A stretch of DNA of 64,000 bases from Mesorhizobium sp. M3A.F.Ca.ET.080.04.2.1 (GCF_003952525.1 NZ_CP034451.1:4874501-4938500), one strand, 5' to 3'; shown: positions 26,053 to 34,700, numbered from the stretch's first letter. Notes: generated by a model from the sequence alone, not told the origin. Numbers and translations are program-made.

Positions 26053-26576
26053 CACGACGCGCCGACCCTGATGCTGCCGTCCGCCATCACCGTGCCGGAA
26101 ATGATCTTGCCGCTGTCGACGTTGCGGACCTTGACTAGGTCGCCGGCAGCGCCCGGCTGCAAGGTGACGGCCGTCGCCGAAATGGTGAGCGCGCCGGCGG
26201 TGAAGTAGACCTGCACCGAGGCACCCTGCTCGACAAGCCAGGCATCGCGTATGGCGGCTGTCGGAATGTACCGGCCGGGCACGAGGGTGCGCTTGGCAAC
26301 CTTGCCCTCAAGTTCCTCGGCGCGTGTCGCCATGCCGTCCGGTCTGTGCTTGCCCGCAATAAGCGTCACCTGCTGGAGCGCGGCGAGCTCGATGGCCTCG
26401 CCGGGATAGATGACGCGATTGGGTATCAGCACCGCTTCGCCGGCCGCCTGACCGGCCGCGATCTGGTTCGCCGACTGACCGTCCGAGTCCTGCGCAAATG
26501 CCGGCATGCCGCCGGCGACCAGCGCCAGTGCCAGCGCGGCGCAGCGGAATGCGGAGCAGGAGATCGGCTTCGCCAT
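26052..26576 (-). CDS. flgA: P-ring assembly chaperone FlgA
   Basis: 174 residues with a signal peptide ending MPAFAQD near residue 29 and a C-terminal SAF/FlgA domain (LVPGRYIPTAAIRDAWLVEQGASVQVYFTAGAL, then DSGKIISGTVMADGSIRVG). It is a periplasmic chaperone for FlgI. It lies 6 nt after flgG and overlaps flgI, as usual for the pair. Confidence 0.93.
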   Translation of the reverse strand: MAKPISCSAFRCAALALALVAGGMPAFAQDSDGQSANQIAAGQAAGEAVLIPNRVIYPGEAIELAALQQVTLIAGKHRPDGMATRAEELEGKVAKRTLVPGRYIPTAAIRDAWLVEQGASVQVYFTAGALTISATAVTLQPGAAGDLVKVRNVDSGKIISGTVMADGSIRVGAS

Positions 26577-26582
26577 GGTGCG

Positions 26583-27371
26583 CTACCTGATGTTCTTGGA
26601 AACCACGGACGCCATGTCGTCGGCAGCCTGGATCACCTTGGAGTTCATCTCGTAGGCGCGCTGCGCCGAGATCAGTTCGGTGATCTCCTTGACCGGATCG
26701 ACGTTGGACGACTCCAGATAGCCCTGTTCGATCGTGGCGAAGCCGGGATCTCCGGGCACGCCGACATTGGCCGGGCCGGAGGCCGCCGTCTCCTGGAACA
26801 GGTTGTCGCCGAGCGGCGCCAGGCCGGCCTCGTTGGCGAAATTGGCGAGCTGGAGCTGGCCGAGGAGCTGGAGGTCGGTCTGGCCCTCGATGCGGGCGAA
26901 GACCTGGCCGGTCTTGTTGACGATGACCTCGACCGCGTCGGTCGGCACGGTGATGGCCGGGATCACGTTGGCGCCGTCGACGGTCACCAACTGCCCGGTG
27001 GCGTTGGTGTTGAAGGCGCCGGCGCGTGAGTAGAGCGTGCCGCCGTCGGCGCCCTCGATCTGGAACCAGCCCCTGCCGGTCAGCGCCAGGTCGAAGCTGT
27101 TGCCGGTGCTGGTCAGCTCGCCCTGGGTGTGGACGTTGCGCACGGCCGTGGTCTTGACGCCGAGACCAATGGAAACGCCTTCCGGCACCAGCGAGGTGTT
27201 CGAGCGGTTGGGCACCCCTTGCGTGCGGTCGACCTGGTAGAGCAGGTCCGAAAATTCGGCTCGGGCGCGCTTGTAGCCGGTGGTGTTGATGTTGGCGATG
27301 TTGTTGGCGATGACCTCGAGATTGGTCTGCTGGGCATTCATGCCGGTCGCGGCGATGGCAAGGGCTTTCAT
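26583..27371 (-). CDS. flgG: Distal rod protein FlgG
   Basis: 262 residues, the standard FlgG length. The N-terminus [40 protein letters not shown] and the C-terminus [38 protein letters not shown] are diagnostic. It forms the distal rod that passes through the P and L rings. It lies 9 nt after fliE in the flgB unit. Confidence 0.96.
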   Translation of the reverse strand: MKALAIAATGMNAQQTNLEVIANNIANINTTGYKRARAEFSDLLYQVDRTQGVPNRSNTSLVPEGVSIGLGVKTTAVRNVHTQGELTSTGNSFDLALTGRGWFQIEGADGGTLYSRAGAFNTNATGQLVTVDGANVIPAITVPTDAVEVIVNKTGQVFARIEGQTDLQLLGQLQLANFANEAGLAPLGDNLFQETAASGPANVGVPGDPGFATIEQGYLESSNVDPVKEITELISAQRAYEMNSKVIQAADDMASVVSKNIR

Positions 27372-27380
27372 GACGCGGTC

Positions 27381-27710
27381 CTAGATATTCATGCGACTGA
27401 TTTCGAGATAGGCGGAGACGACCTTGTCGCGGATGGCGATCGTCGTCTGCAGCGCCTGCTGGGCGCTCATCACGGCATCGACCACCTGGCGCGTGTCGGC
27501 ATCGCCCTTGAGCGCCTGGATCGACAATTGTTCGGCGTTCTGCAGCGTGCCCACCGTCTTCGATGCGGCCTGGCTGAGAAGGTCGGCGAAGGAACTGCCG
27601 ACGCTCTCGCCGGCTTGCGGACCCACGCCGCCAGGCAGCAGGCCAGGCGCCGCCGCGTCGGCGCCATCGATTGCCGGTTTGAACTGCAGCGCGCCGATAC
27701 CGCCGATCAT
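27381..27710 (-). CDS. fliE: Basal-body protein FliE
   Basis: 109 residues ending with the FliE helical region [57 protein letters not shown]. It joins the MS ring to the rod. The start overlaps the flgC stop by 4 nt. Confidence 0.94.
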   Translation of the reverse strand: MIGGIGALQFKPAIDGADAAAPGLLPGGVGPQAGESVGSSFADLLSQAASKTVGTLQNAEQLSIQALKGDADTRQVVDAVMSAQQALQTTIAIRDKVVSAYLEISRMNI

Positions 27711-28126
27711 GACTGGTTCCTCATCAGATCGATGGTCATGGAGATCAGATCGCGCGCCTGCTTGATGACCTGGAGGTTCGCCTCATAGGAGCGGTTGGCC
27801 TCCGTCATGTCGGCCATTTCGACCAGCACGTTGACATTGGGCATCTTGACATATCCCCGTTCGTCGGCAGCCACGTTGCCGGGCTGGAATTCGACCGGGA
27901 AGTCCGATGGATCGCGGTCGATCGAGTTGACCTCGACCAGAGAGCCGCCGGTGGCGCGGTCGAGCTCCGAAGCGAAGGTGATCGTCTTGCGGCGATAGGG
28001 ATCGGCGCCCGCCGAGGTGCCGGTCGACTGGGCGTTGGCGAGGTTTTCCGACACCACGCGCAGGCGCTCCGACTGGGCGCCAAGGCCGGACGAAGCGACT
28101 TTGAGGGCTGCGGTCAGCGCGTCCAT
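27707..28126 (-). CDS. flgC: Proximal rod protein FlgC
   Basis: 139 residues from ATG 28126 ([35 protein letters not shown]). Longer readings upstream run into flgB in another frame and are not protein-like. The C-terminus [44 protein letters not shown] is the FlgC signature. It forms the proximal rod with FlgB and FlgF. It lies 2 nt after flgB. Confidence 0.95.
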   Translation of the reverse strand: MDALTAALKVASSGLGAQSERLRVVSENLANAQSTGTSAGADPYRRKTITFASELDRATGGSLVEVNSIDRDPSDFPVEFQPGNVAADERGYVKMPNVNVLVEMADMTEANRSYEANLQVIKQARDLISMTIDLMRNQS

Positions 28127-28128
28127 CG

Positions 28129-28509
28129 TCAGCCCTTCGCCGCCATCGTCAGCATCGAATGGAAGGCCTTGACGATCGCCGTGTTGAGCTCGAAGGAGCG
28201 GCGGATCTCGCCCGCCTTCATCAACTCGTCCTCGAGCACCACCGTGTTCTTCGACGGCATGATCGAGCCGTTGTCCTCCTGCGGCTTGACGGCGAAACCG
28301 GCATTGGCCGTTTCGGCGCCAAGATGCCCGGACTGCGTGGCGCTGAGCGTGACCGCGGTCCGGTCCAGAACCTTTTCGAACGGCTCGACATCGTTTGCCG
28401 TGTAGCCCGGTGTGTTGGCATTGGCGATGTTGGATGCAACCGTGGACTGACGAACGGCAAGCCACTGCGACTGCCTGGTGGCGAGATCGAATAGGTTGAC
28501 GGGTTCCAT
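28129..28509 (-). CDS. flgB: Proximal rod protein FlgB
   Basis: 126 residues from ATG 28509 ([38 protein letters not shown]), with GGAATC and GGAGA upstream as a ribosome site. The C-terminal helix [30 protein letters not shown] fits FlgB. It opens the ten-gene unit flgB-flgC-fliE-flgG-flgA-flgI-motE-flgH-fliL-fliP, with the flagellar box at 28539-28558. Confidence 0.94.
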   Translation of the reverse strand: MEPVNLFDLATRQSQWLAVRQSTVASNIANANTPGYTANDVEPFEKVLDRTAVTLSATQSGHLGAETANAGFAVKPQEDNGSIMPSKNTVVLEDELMKAGEIRRSFELNTAIVKAFHSMLTMAAKG

Positions 28510-28538
28510 GGGAATCTCCGGGCGAGTGCGCACAAGAC

Positions 28539-28558
28539 TAGGTGGCCAGTCTTGCGCG
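28539..28558 (-). promoter_or_regulatory. Flagellar box upstream of flgB, inside a palindrome
   Basis: The minus strand reads CGCGCAAG, nine bases, CTAG; the CTA is 30 nt from the ATG. The site overlaps CAAGACT-N8-AGTCTTG (28533-28554), a perfect 7-bp inverted repeat, and a second CCGCGCAAGG copy follows upstream at 28561-28570. It is the most elaborate of the six boxes. Confidence 0.5.
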
Positions 28559-28603
28559 GACCTTGCGCGGCAGGCCGCAGCCGCCAGCGCTGTCCACCGT
28601 CGA

Positions 28604-29404
28604 TTACCTGGAAAGCTCGATCACCTTGTCGGTGCTGGTGACGATGACCCATTTGCCGCCGCGCTGCTCGATCGAGCTGACGCGGCTGGAATCGGGCAGC
28701 ACCGAGCCGCGCTGAACGATCCACAGGCCGGTGTCGTCCTCGATCATGGCGCGGCCATTGGCGACATGCACCATCTTGAATTCCGAAACCGCGGCAGGGA
28801 AGGGCTGTTCGTCGAGCCCGGGCGCCTTGTCGGGGTCTTCCGGCTCGTCCTGCAAGGTGCCGGTGGCGAGCAGGTCGAGATCGGGAACGTTCTTTGACGT
28901 CGGCGGCGCCCCTCGATTCTCCAGCTGCGATTCGCCGGCAACGCGCCCGTCATTGGTGCCGCTGCCGCCGAATTTGATCGCCTGCACGCCGAACTGGTCC
29001 TGATTGAAGAAGATGTACCACGGAAACAGCGCACAGATCAGGCCGAGCGCGATGCCGAGGGCGGCGATGACGAAATCGCTGCGCCGGTCGGCCGTCTTGT
29101 CTGTCAGGCGCGGGAACTCGGATCGCGGCGGCTGCGGCCAATCGGTGCGCGGAAACAGCCCATCGATCAGCGACTCGCGGCTGGCCTGCATGGTCTCGAC
29201 GGTCTCAGGCTGCGGAGCCCTGGGCAGGGGAGGCCTGGTTGCCCTGGCGAGAATGGCGGCGGCCCTGCCAGCCATGGCGCGGGCAGCCTTCGCGTTGGCA
29301 GCTCTGGCAATGTCTGCTTCGGCTTCCTCTGCGGCCCGGGCCTCGGCGATCATCTCGCGCAAAAGGCGCTCGGTGTACTGAAGCTCAGTTTCCTTGATCG
29401 CCAT
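28604..29404 (-). CDS. Uncharacterised single-pass membrane protein of the flagellar cluster
   Basis: 266 residues with no family I can name. The N-terminal half (1-105) is Ala/Arg/Glu-rich and helical, probably cytoplasmic and partly coiled-coil. One membrane helix spans 111-133 (FVIAALGIALGLICALFPWYIFF). The rest is probably periplasmic, ending with a compact beta-rich domain (MVHVANGRAMIEDDTGLWIVQRGSVLPDSSRVSSIEQRGGKWVIVTSTDKVIELSR). The start overlaps the fliI end by 20 nt, and flgB follows. An equivalent gene occurs at this place in other rhizobial clusters as I recall. Its position next to the export ATPase and its membrane topology suggest a basal-body or export accessory. Confidence 0.7.
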   Translation of the reverse strand: MAIKETELQYTERLLREMIAEARAAEEAEADIARAANAKAARAMAGRAAAILARATRPPLPRAPQPETVETMQASRESLIDGLFPRTDWPQPPRSEFPRLTDKTADRRSDFVIAALGIALGLICALFPWYIFFNQDQFGVQAIKFGGSGTNDGRVAGESQLENRGAPPTSKNVPDLDLLATGTLQDEPEDPDKAPGLDEQPFPAAVSEFKMVHVANGRAMIEDDTGLWIVQRGSVLPDSSRVSSIEQRGGKWVIVTSTDKVIELSR

Positions 29405-30794
29405 TCAGCTTCCCCTTGAGATGGCGGGCGAGGTCGGCAAACGGATCCGCCGAGGCACGGTCCCTCGGCGATTGCGTGAGCGCTTCGTAGATCAGCGGCA
29501 CCTGGCGCACGGCGATGTCGAGCTCGGCGTCGGCGCCGCTCTGGTAGGCGCCGAGCAGGCGGATGTCGCGCGTGTCCTCGAAGCGCGAGATCATCGACTT
29601 CAACCGGGTCACCAGCATGCGCTGTTCGGCGCTCCAGGCCTTGTCGGCGAGACGCGAGATGGACGACAGCGGATTGACCGGCGGATAGCGACCCTGCTCG
29701 GCGATCGAGCGGTCGAGCACGACATGGCCATCGAGAATGCCGCGCACCGAGTCTGCCACTGGATCATTGTGGTCGTCGCCATCGACCAGCACGGAGATGA
29801 TGGCGGTGATCGAGCCTTTGCCTCTAACCCCGGGGCCCTCGGCACCGGGTCCGGCGCGCTCGAGCAGCTTCGGCAGGTCGGTAAAGACCGAGGCCGGGTA
29901 GCCGCGCGCGACCGGCGGCTCGCCGGTCCCAGTCGCCACCTCCCGCAAGGCGTGCGCGAAGCGGGTGATCGAATCGAGTACCAGAAGGACGCGGTGGCCC
30001 TGGTCGCGGAAATGCTCGGCCACGCACATGGCGGTGTCGGGCGCACGCCGACGCATCATGGCGCTCTCGTCGCTGGTGGCGACGACGGCGACGGTCTTGG
30101 CCATGCTTTCGACGCCGATCGTATCCTCGAGGAACTCGCGCACCTCGCGGCCGCGCTCGCCGATCAAAGCGACGACGACCGTGTCGAAGGCCTCGGAGCC
30201 GGCAAGCATGGCGAGCAGCGTCGACTTGCCGACGCCGGAGCCGGCGAAGATGCCAAGCCGCTGGCCGAAACAGAGCGGGGTGAAGATGTCGATGACGCGC
30301 ACGCCGGTGAGAAAGCCGGTGCCGACGCGCTGGCGCGACATGGCGCCCGGCGTAGCAGCCTCCGCATCATAGGCGGCATTCGGCCTGATCAGCGGCGGGC
30401 CGCCGTCGATCGCCCGGGTCAGTGCGTCGATGGCCCGCCCGCGCCAGGAGGCATGCGGGGTGACCGCGAGCGGGCCGCGACGGAACACGGCGTCGCCGAT
30501 GCCGGCGTCGGCGCTGCGCTCGAACGGCGCGACCACGACCTCGTCGCGACCGATCTTGACGATCTCGCCGCGGCGGCTGCCGGCGTTGCCGCGCTGCTCG
30601 ACGATATCGCCGAGCCGGGCAATGTCGGAAAGCCCGCGCACCTTGTAGTGGGTGGGAGAGATCTCGCTGACACGGCCGCCGCGGCTGAGCAGCGTCTGCG
30701 GATTGTCGAACCGCCGCCAGATGCGCTCGAGCCCGGCCAGCCGGTCCTCCGCCGGCTTCTCAGGAGCGCGTATCAAGGAAGGTGCGGTGGCCAT
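29385..30794 (-). CDS. fliI: Flagellar export ATPase FliI
   Basis: 469 residues. The Walker A loop is GSGVGKST (185-192), the Walker B strand is RVLLVLDSITRFAHALRE, and the family stretch GEPPVARGYPASVFTDLPKLLERAGPG is present. It is the hexameric ATPase of the flagellar export apparatus, related to F1 beta. It follows flgF after 4 nt and overlaps the membrane-protein gene by 20 nt. Confidence 0.96.
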   Translation of the reverse strand: MATAPSLIRAPEKPAEDRLAGLERIWRRFDNPQTLLSRGGRVSEISPTHYKVRGLSDIARLGDIVEQRGNAGSRRGEIVKIGRDEVVVAPFERSADAGIGDAVFRRGPLAVTPHASWRGRAIDALTRAIDGGPPLIRPNAAYDAEAATPGAMSRQRVGTGFLTGVRVIDIFTPLCFGQRLGIFAGSGVGKSTLLAMLAGSEAFDTVVVALIGERGREVREFLEDTIGVESMAKTVAVVATSDESAMMRRRAPDTAMCVAEHFRDQGHRVLLVLDSITRFAHALREVATGTGEPPVARGYPASVFTDLPKLLERAGPGAEGPGVRGKGSITAIISVLVDGDDHNDPVADSVRGILDGHVVLDRSIAEQGRYPPVNPLSSISRLADKAWSAEQRMLVTRLKSMISRFEDTRDIRLLGAYQSGADAELDIAVRQVPLIYEALTQSPRDRASADPFADLARHLKGKLNGDQGN

Positions 30795-30798
30795 GCCG

Positions 30799-31521
30799 CT
30801 ATTTCGAGCCGAGCGTCTTGATGGCTTCGTCGCTGGAAGCGTCGGTCTGCCGGATCAGCGCCGCCGTGTTCTCGAACGCGCGCTGAACCATGATCAGCCG
30901 CGTCATCTCCAGCACCGGATTGACGTTTGATTCTTCCAGGAAGCCTTGCGCGACGCCGACGTCGGAGCGGTCGGTGACCGGCTCCGGAGTGCGCGCGGGA
31001 ACGATCCCCGAATTGCCGTAGCGGACGAAGTTCTCGCCCGGATCGAACGTGTAGAGGCCGATGGCGCCGACCAGCTGCTCGTTCTGCCGCAGCGACCCGT
31101 CGGCGCCGGCCTTGGGCGGCCCGTTGCGCGGATCGAGCTGGATCGGCGCGCCGCCGCTGTCCAGCACAGGATAGCCCTCGATCGACATCAGTTCGCCATT
31201 CTCGTTCATCGAGAAACGGCCGTCGCGGGTCATGACGGTACCCGCCGGCGTCTGGATGGCGAACCAGGCATCGCCCTGGATGGCGAAGTCGAAGGGATTG
31301 CCTGTCTCGGTCATCGAGCCATGGGCAGTGGAAAGATAGGTCTTGCCCGAGGAGGCGAAGGAGACCGACTTCAGACCGGTGCCGGAAACCACGTCCTCGA
31401 ATTTCACGCCCGTGGCGCGGAAGCCGATGGTGGAGGCGTTGGCGACATTGTCGGCGATGGTGTCGAGGCGGCGCTCGAGCGCGATCTGCGAGGAGAGGGC
31501 GACGTAGAGACTGTCCTGCAT
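30799..31521 (-). CDS. flgF: Proximal rod protein FlgF
   Basis: 240 residues with the rod N-terminus MQDSLYVALSSQIALERRLDTIADNVANASTIGFRATGVKF and the C-terminus QGFLEESNVNPVLEMTRLIMVQRAFENTAALIRQTDASSDEAIKTLGSK. It is shorter than FlgG and lies next to fliI, as in other rhizobia. It is 6 nt after the DUF1217 gene. Confidence 0.94.
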   Translation of the reverse strand: MQDSLYVALSSQIALERRLDTIADNVANASTIGFRATGVKFEDVVSGTGLKSVSFASSGKTYLSTAHGSMTETGNPFDFAIQGDAWFAIQTPAGTVMTRDGRFSMNENGELMSIEGYPVLDSGGAPIQLDPRNGPPKAGADGSLRQNEQLVGAIGLYTFDPGENFVRYGNSGIVPARTPEPVTDRSDVGVAQGFLEESNVNPVLEMTRLIMVQRAFENTAALIRQTDASSDEAIKTLGSK

Positions 31522-31527
31522 GATGCC

Positions 31528-32304
31528 TCAGAACTTCAGCTTCTGCATGGCCATCATCAGGTCGGTGGAGATGCCGACCGTGGTTGGCTGGGCGAACAAC
31601 ACGCCGACCGACGTCTGCGCCGTGGATGTGGGGTTGTTGATCTCCCACAGGCTGGTGAAGCGGGTCAGAAACTTGCTCAGCTTGTCCGTGTCCTTGAAAT
31701 CGGCGATGTCGAGCTTCTGCTCGAACAGTTGCGCCTGCTTGTCGATGTCGGCGGAGGCGAAGGAATCGGGCAGGCCGAGCGCGGTGCGAACCACGCTGGA
31801 GAGCGCGGTGTCGGCGAGCACGTCGTACCAGTTGGTGATGGTGGGCGCCTTGCGCTGGAAGTAGAGCGCCAGCCGAACGCCCTGATTGGTCTCGCCGGCG
31901 TTTTCCTCCAGCGTCTGGCGCATGTACTTGTCGACCGTGCCTTGCTGGGCGGAGGTGTAGATCGTGGCGGTCTCGCCATGGGCGGCAAAGTTGAACGCCT
32001 TGACGAATTCGGCGTAGCGCTTGTCGGTCAACTTGTTGGCGAAGCTGTCCTCGTCGGAGACGCCCTCCTTGAGCGCCTTGACCATGAAAGCCTTGGCATA
32101 GGCCATGTCTTCGAGTCCGAATGCCTTCATGGCATAGTTGAACAGGCGGGTGTTGCCGACGAAATCGTCGATGGTTTTGGCGTTGCCGATGTTGGCGAGA
32201 TAGTACTCGGTCTCGCGTTTCACGGCCGGCTGCGACTCGACCTGATCGATGGCCTTGGGAATGTCCTTGGCGATGAGCTGGTAGCTCGTATAGGTGTTCA
32301 ACAC
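31528..32304 (-). CDS. DUF1217 family protein, flagellar cluster
   Basis: 258 residues from a GTG start, mostly helical, with the DUF1217 pattern TYTSYQLIAKDIPKAIDQVESQPAVKRETEYYLANI and repeated segments such as DDFVGNTRLFNYAMKAFGLEDMAYAKAFM. No signal or membrane segment. The family is almost confined to flagellate alphaproteobacteria and lies in flagellar clusters, but its biochemical role is not established to my knowledge. It heads the DUF1217-flgF-fliI-membrane protein unit and diverges from motA, with a flagellar box on each side of the shared intergenic region. Confidence 0.85.
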   Translation of the reverse strand: MLNTYTSYQLIAKDIPKAIDQVESQPAVKRETEYYLANIGNAKTIDDFVGNTRLFNYAMKAFGLEDMAYAKAFMVKALKEGVSDEDSFANKLTDKRYAEFVKAFNFAAHGETATIYTSAQQGTVDKYMRQTLEENAGETNQGVRLALYFQRKAPTITNWYDVLADTALSSVVRTALGLPDSFASADIDKQAQLFEQKLDIADFKDTDKLSKFLTRFTSLWEINNPTSTAQTSVGVLFAQPTTVGISTDLMMAMQKLKF

Positions 32305-32338
32305 GCGGGCGCCTCCGGCCGAAGCTATGACGAAACGA

Positions 32339-32358
32339 TAGCCAGGTTTCCTTGCGCG
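32339..32358 (-). promoter_or_regulatory. Flagellar box upstream of the DUF1217-flgF-fliI unit
   Basis: The minus strand reads CGCGCAAG, nine bases, CTAT; the CTA is 35 nt from the GTG start. It lies back to back with the motA box at 32394-32413 in a 146-nt divergent intergenic region. Confidence 0.5.
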
Positions 32359-32393
32359 AAGCTGAATCGGGTTCCGGAGCAGGATTCAAGCCT

Positions 32394-32413
32394 CACACAA
32401 GGCACGAAGACTA
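32394..32413 (+). promoter_or_regulatory. Flagellar box upstream of motA (CACACAAG-N9-CTAG)
   Basis: The plus strand reads CACACAAG, nine bases, CTAG; the CTA is 40 nt from the motA GTG. It is the only plus-strand member and has A for G at the second position of the consensus. Confidence 0.45.
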
Positions 32414-32450
32414 GCCTGATCCGACGACGTGACATGCGGAAGGACCTGTC

Positions 32451-33323
32451 GTGGGCATTCTGATCGGACTTGTGGTGACGCTCGGCTGCGTCCTCGGCGG
32501 CTTCATGGCCATGGGCGGGCACCTCCACGTGCTGGTCCAGCCCTGGGAAGCGGTGGTCATCTGCGGCGCCGCGCTCGGCACCTTCCTCGTCGCCAATCCG
32601 ATGAAGACCGTCAAGGACACCGGCAAGGGCATATTGGAAGCCTTCAAGCAGGCAGTGCCGAAGGAGCGGGACTATCTCGAGACGCTCGGCGTTCTGCACA
32701 GCCTGATGCGCGAGCTGCGGTCGAAATCGCGCAGCGAGGTCGAGGCGCATATCGACAACCCGGACGAGTCGGCCATCTTCCAGGCATTCCCGACCGTGCT
32801 GAAGAACCACGACCTCACGCATTTCATCTGCGATTATTGCCGCATCATCATCATCGGCAATGCCCGCTCGCATGAGATCGAGGCGCTGATGGACGAAGAG
32901 ATCCAGACCATCCGCACCGACAAGCTCAAGGCCTATCACGCCATGGTGGCGGTGGGCGACGGCCTGCCGGCGCTCGGCATCGTGGCCGCGGTGCTCGGCG
33001 TGGTCAAGGCGATGGGGGCTCTCGACCAGTCGCCGGAAATCCTCGGCGGGCTGATCGGCGCCGCGCTGGTGGGAACCTTCCTCGGCATCTTCCTCTCCTA
33101 TGCGGTGGTCGGTCCGGTCGCCACCAAGATCAAGACGGTGCGCGAGAAGAGGAACCGCCTCTACATCATCGTCAAGCAGACGCTGCTTGCCTACATGAAC
33201 GGCGCCCTGCCGCAGGTGGCGATCGAGTTCGGCCGCAAGACCATCTCGTCCTATGAGCGGCCGACGATCGACGCCGTCGAGCAGAGCACGATGAACACGG
33301 GCGCCGAGAAGAAGGCGGCCTGA
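32451..33323 (+). CDS. motA: Motor stator protein MotA
   Basis: 290 residues from a GTG start, with four hydrophobic segments. The first, [21 protein letters not shown], opens the protein. Helices 3 and 4 are in [60 protein letters not shown], the typical MotA block with the Pro residues needed for torque. The cytoplasmic loop carries the charged residues that meet FliG. It heads the motA-fliM-fliN-fliG-flhB unit; its partner motB is about 15 kb away on the other strand. Confidence 0.95.
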   Translation: MGILIGLVVTLGCVLGGFMAMGGHLHVLVQPWEAVVICGAALGTFLVANPMKTVKDTGKGILEAFKQAVPKERDYLETLGVLHSLMRELRSKSRSEVEAHIDNPDESAIFQAFPTVLKNHDLTHFICDYCRIIIIGNARSHEIEALMDEEIQTIRTDKLKAYHAMVAVGDGLPALGIVAAVLGVVKAMGALDQSPEILGGLIGAALVGTFLGIFLSYAVVGPVATKIKTVREKRNRLYIIVKQTLLAYMNGALPQVAIEFGRKTISSYERPTIDAVEQSTMNTGAEKKAA

Positions 33324-33357
33324 TCATGCGCGAAGACAGTCAGGACCGCTTGCCGTC

Positions 33358-34290
33358 ATGACCAGTCCGGGCAGTCCGTCACAAACCCGGGCCCTGATCA
33401 TCGAGCGTCTCGTCGGCGACAGCGGCGAGGCCGCGCAGGTGATCGGCGTCGGACGGGGCATGGCGGAACGGGCGCTGCCGCTGCTGCAGAAAGCCCTTGC
33501 CGGCGAACTCGGCGCACCGGTCACGGTCGACCTGCAGGCGGTGGAAGTCGGCCGTGTTCCCGAGGCGCGCTCGCGCGCCGGCGAAACCTTCGCCATGACC
33601 ATCATTCCGTCGCCGACATCGGCCGATGCCATGACCCTGGTGATCGACGCGCCAGCGATTGCGGTCATGGTCTGCGCCCTGTTCGGCGGCGATCCCGATC
33701 AGCCCGTGTCCCCCATAGAACGCGAGCTGTCGCAGATCGAGACCGATGTCGCGACGATGGTATTCCAGGAGGTGGCAGTGGCGCTGAACGGGTCGGGGCG
33801 CCGTTCGCTCGAACTGCGCCTGCCGGTGCCCCGGGCCATGTCGGGCATCGAGGCAAGGCGGCGCGTGCTGCGCGACGGCGCTTCGATCCGCATCGTCTTC
33901 GGCGTCTCAACCCCGACGGACACCGGCACGGTCACGGTGATGATCCCGCAGCGTATTCTCTTGGCCACGCGCGGCGCCACGGCCCACAGCGGCGAGGACG
34001 ATCAGACGGGCGACTGGCGGGCACGCTTCTCGGAAGAGGTCATGCGCTCGACGGTGCGTTTGGAAGCCACCATGCCGCTGGCCAGACTGACGCTTGGCGA
34101 TCTCGACGGCTTCCAACCCGGCCAGGTGATCGAATTCGAGGAACACGCGCACGCGCAGGCAAGGCTCAGCGCCCGCGACAGGACGCTGTTCGTCTGTGAG
34201 TTCGGAAAGCTCGGACAAAACTACACCGTCCGCATCAGGCATCCCTTCGATGCCGGACAGGACTTCATCGACGGACTGATACCTGGCTGA
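33358..34290 (+). CDS. fliM: Flagellar motor switch protein FliM
   Basis: 310 residues with a central CheC-like region and a C-terminal SpoA domain (VRLEATMPLARLTLGDLDGFQPGQVIEFEEHAHAQARLSARDRTLFVCEFGKLGQNYTVRI). It is more divergent than enteric FliM, and the N-terminal CheY-P-binding segment (LSQxEID type) is not evident, as is common in rhizobia. It lies 34 nt after motA and is followed by fliN, giving a complete C-ring gene set with fliG. Confidence 0.85.
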   Translation: MTSPGSPSQTRALIIERLVGDSGEAAQVIGVGRGMAERALPLLQKALAGELGAPVTVDLQAVEVGRVPEARSRAGETFAMTIIPSPTSADAMTLVIDAPAIAVMVCALFGGDPDQPVSPIERELSQIETDVATMVFQEVAVALNGSGRRSLELRLPVPRAMSGIEARRRVLRDGASIRIVFGVSTPTDTGTVTVMIPQRILLATRGATAHSGEDDQTGDWRARFSEEVMRSTVRLEATMPLARLTLGDLDGFQPGQVIEFEEHAHAQARLSARDRTLFVCEFGKLGQNYTVRIRHPFDAGQDFIDGLIPG

Positions 34291-34319
34291 TGCCAGGCCG
34301 GAATTCTTGGAGACGACGC

Positions 34320-34700
34320 ATGGCACAGACCCAGTTGGAAGCCGAACCGGATCAGCCCAACGAGCAGCTCGACCGCGCGATCGAGGAACTGCGCGGCGTG
34401 CTTCGGGAGGAAGAGAGGCGCCCCGACGCCTCCTCCCCGACGGGCGCCACCTCAGGCATCATCATGAGCATTCCGGTCGACGTGCAGATCATTCTCGGTA
34501 GCACCGAGATGCCGGTCTCGGAATTGATGGCGCTGCAAAAGGGCTCGACGGTGGCGCTCAATCGCCGCATCGGCGAGCCGGTCGACGTGGTGGTCAACGG
34601 CCGCAAGATCGCGCGCGGCGAAATCACGGTTCTGGAGAACGATCCCTCCCGCTTCGGCATCCGGCTGACCGAGATCATCGCCGCGGCCAAGAGCGCATAG
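34320..34700 (+). CDS. fliN: Flagellar motor switch protein FliN
   Basis: 126 residues from ATG 34320; an earlier in-frame ATG at 34290 overlaps the fliM stop but adds only a short basic leader. The C-terminal SpoA domain is clear: IPVDVQIILGSTEMPVSELMALQKGSTVALNRRIGEPVDVVVNGRKIARGEITVL. It forms the base of the C ring with FliM. Confidence 0.94.
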   Translation: MAQTQLEAEPDQPNEQLDRAIEELRGVLREEERRPDASSPTGATSGIIMSIPVDVQIILGSTEMPVSELMALQKGSTVALNRRIGEPVDVVVNGRKIARGEITVLENDPSRFGIRLTEIIAAAKSA

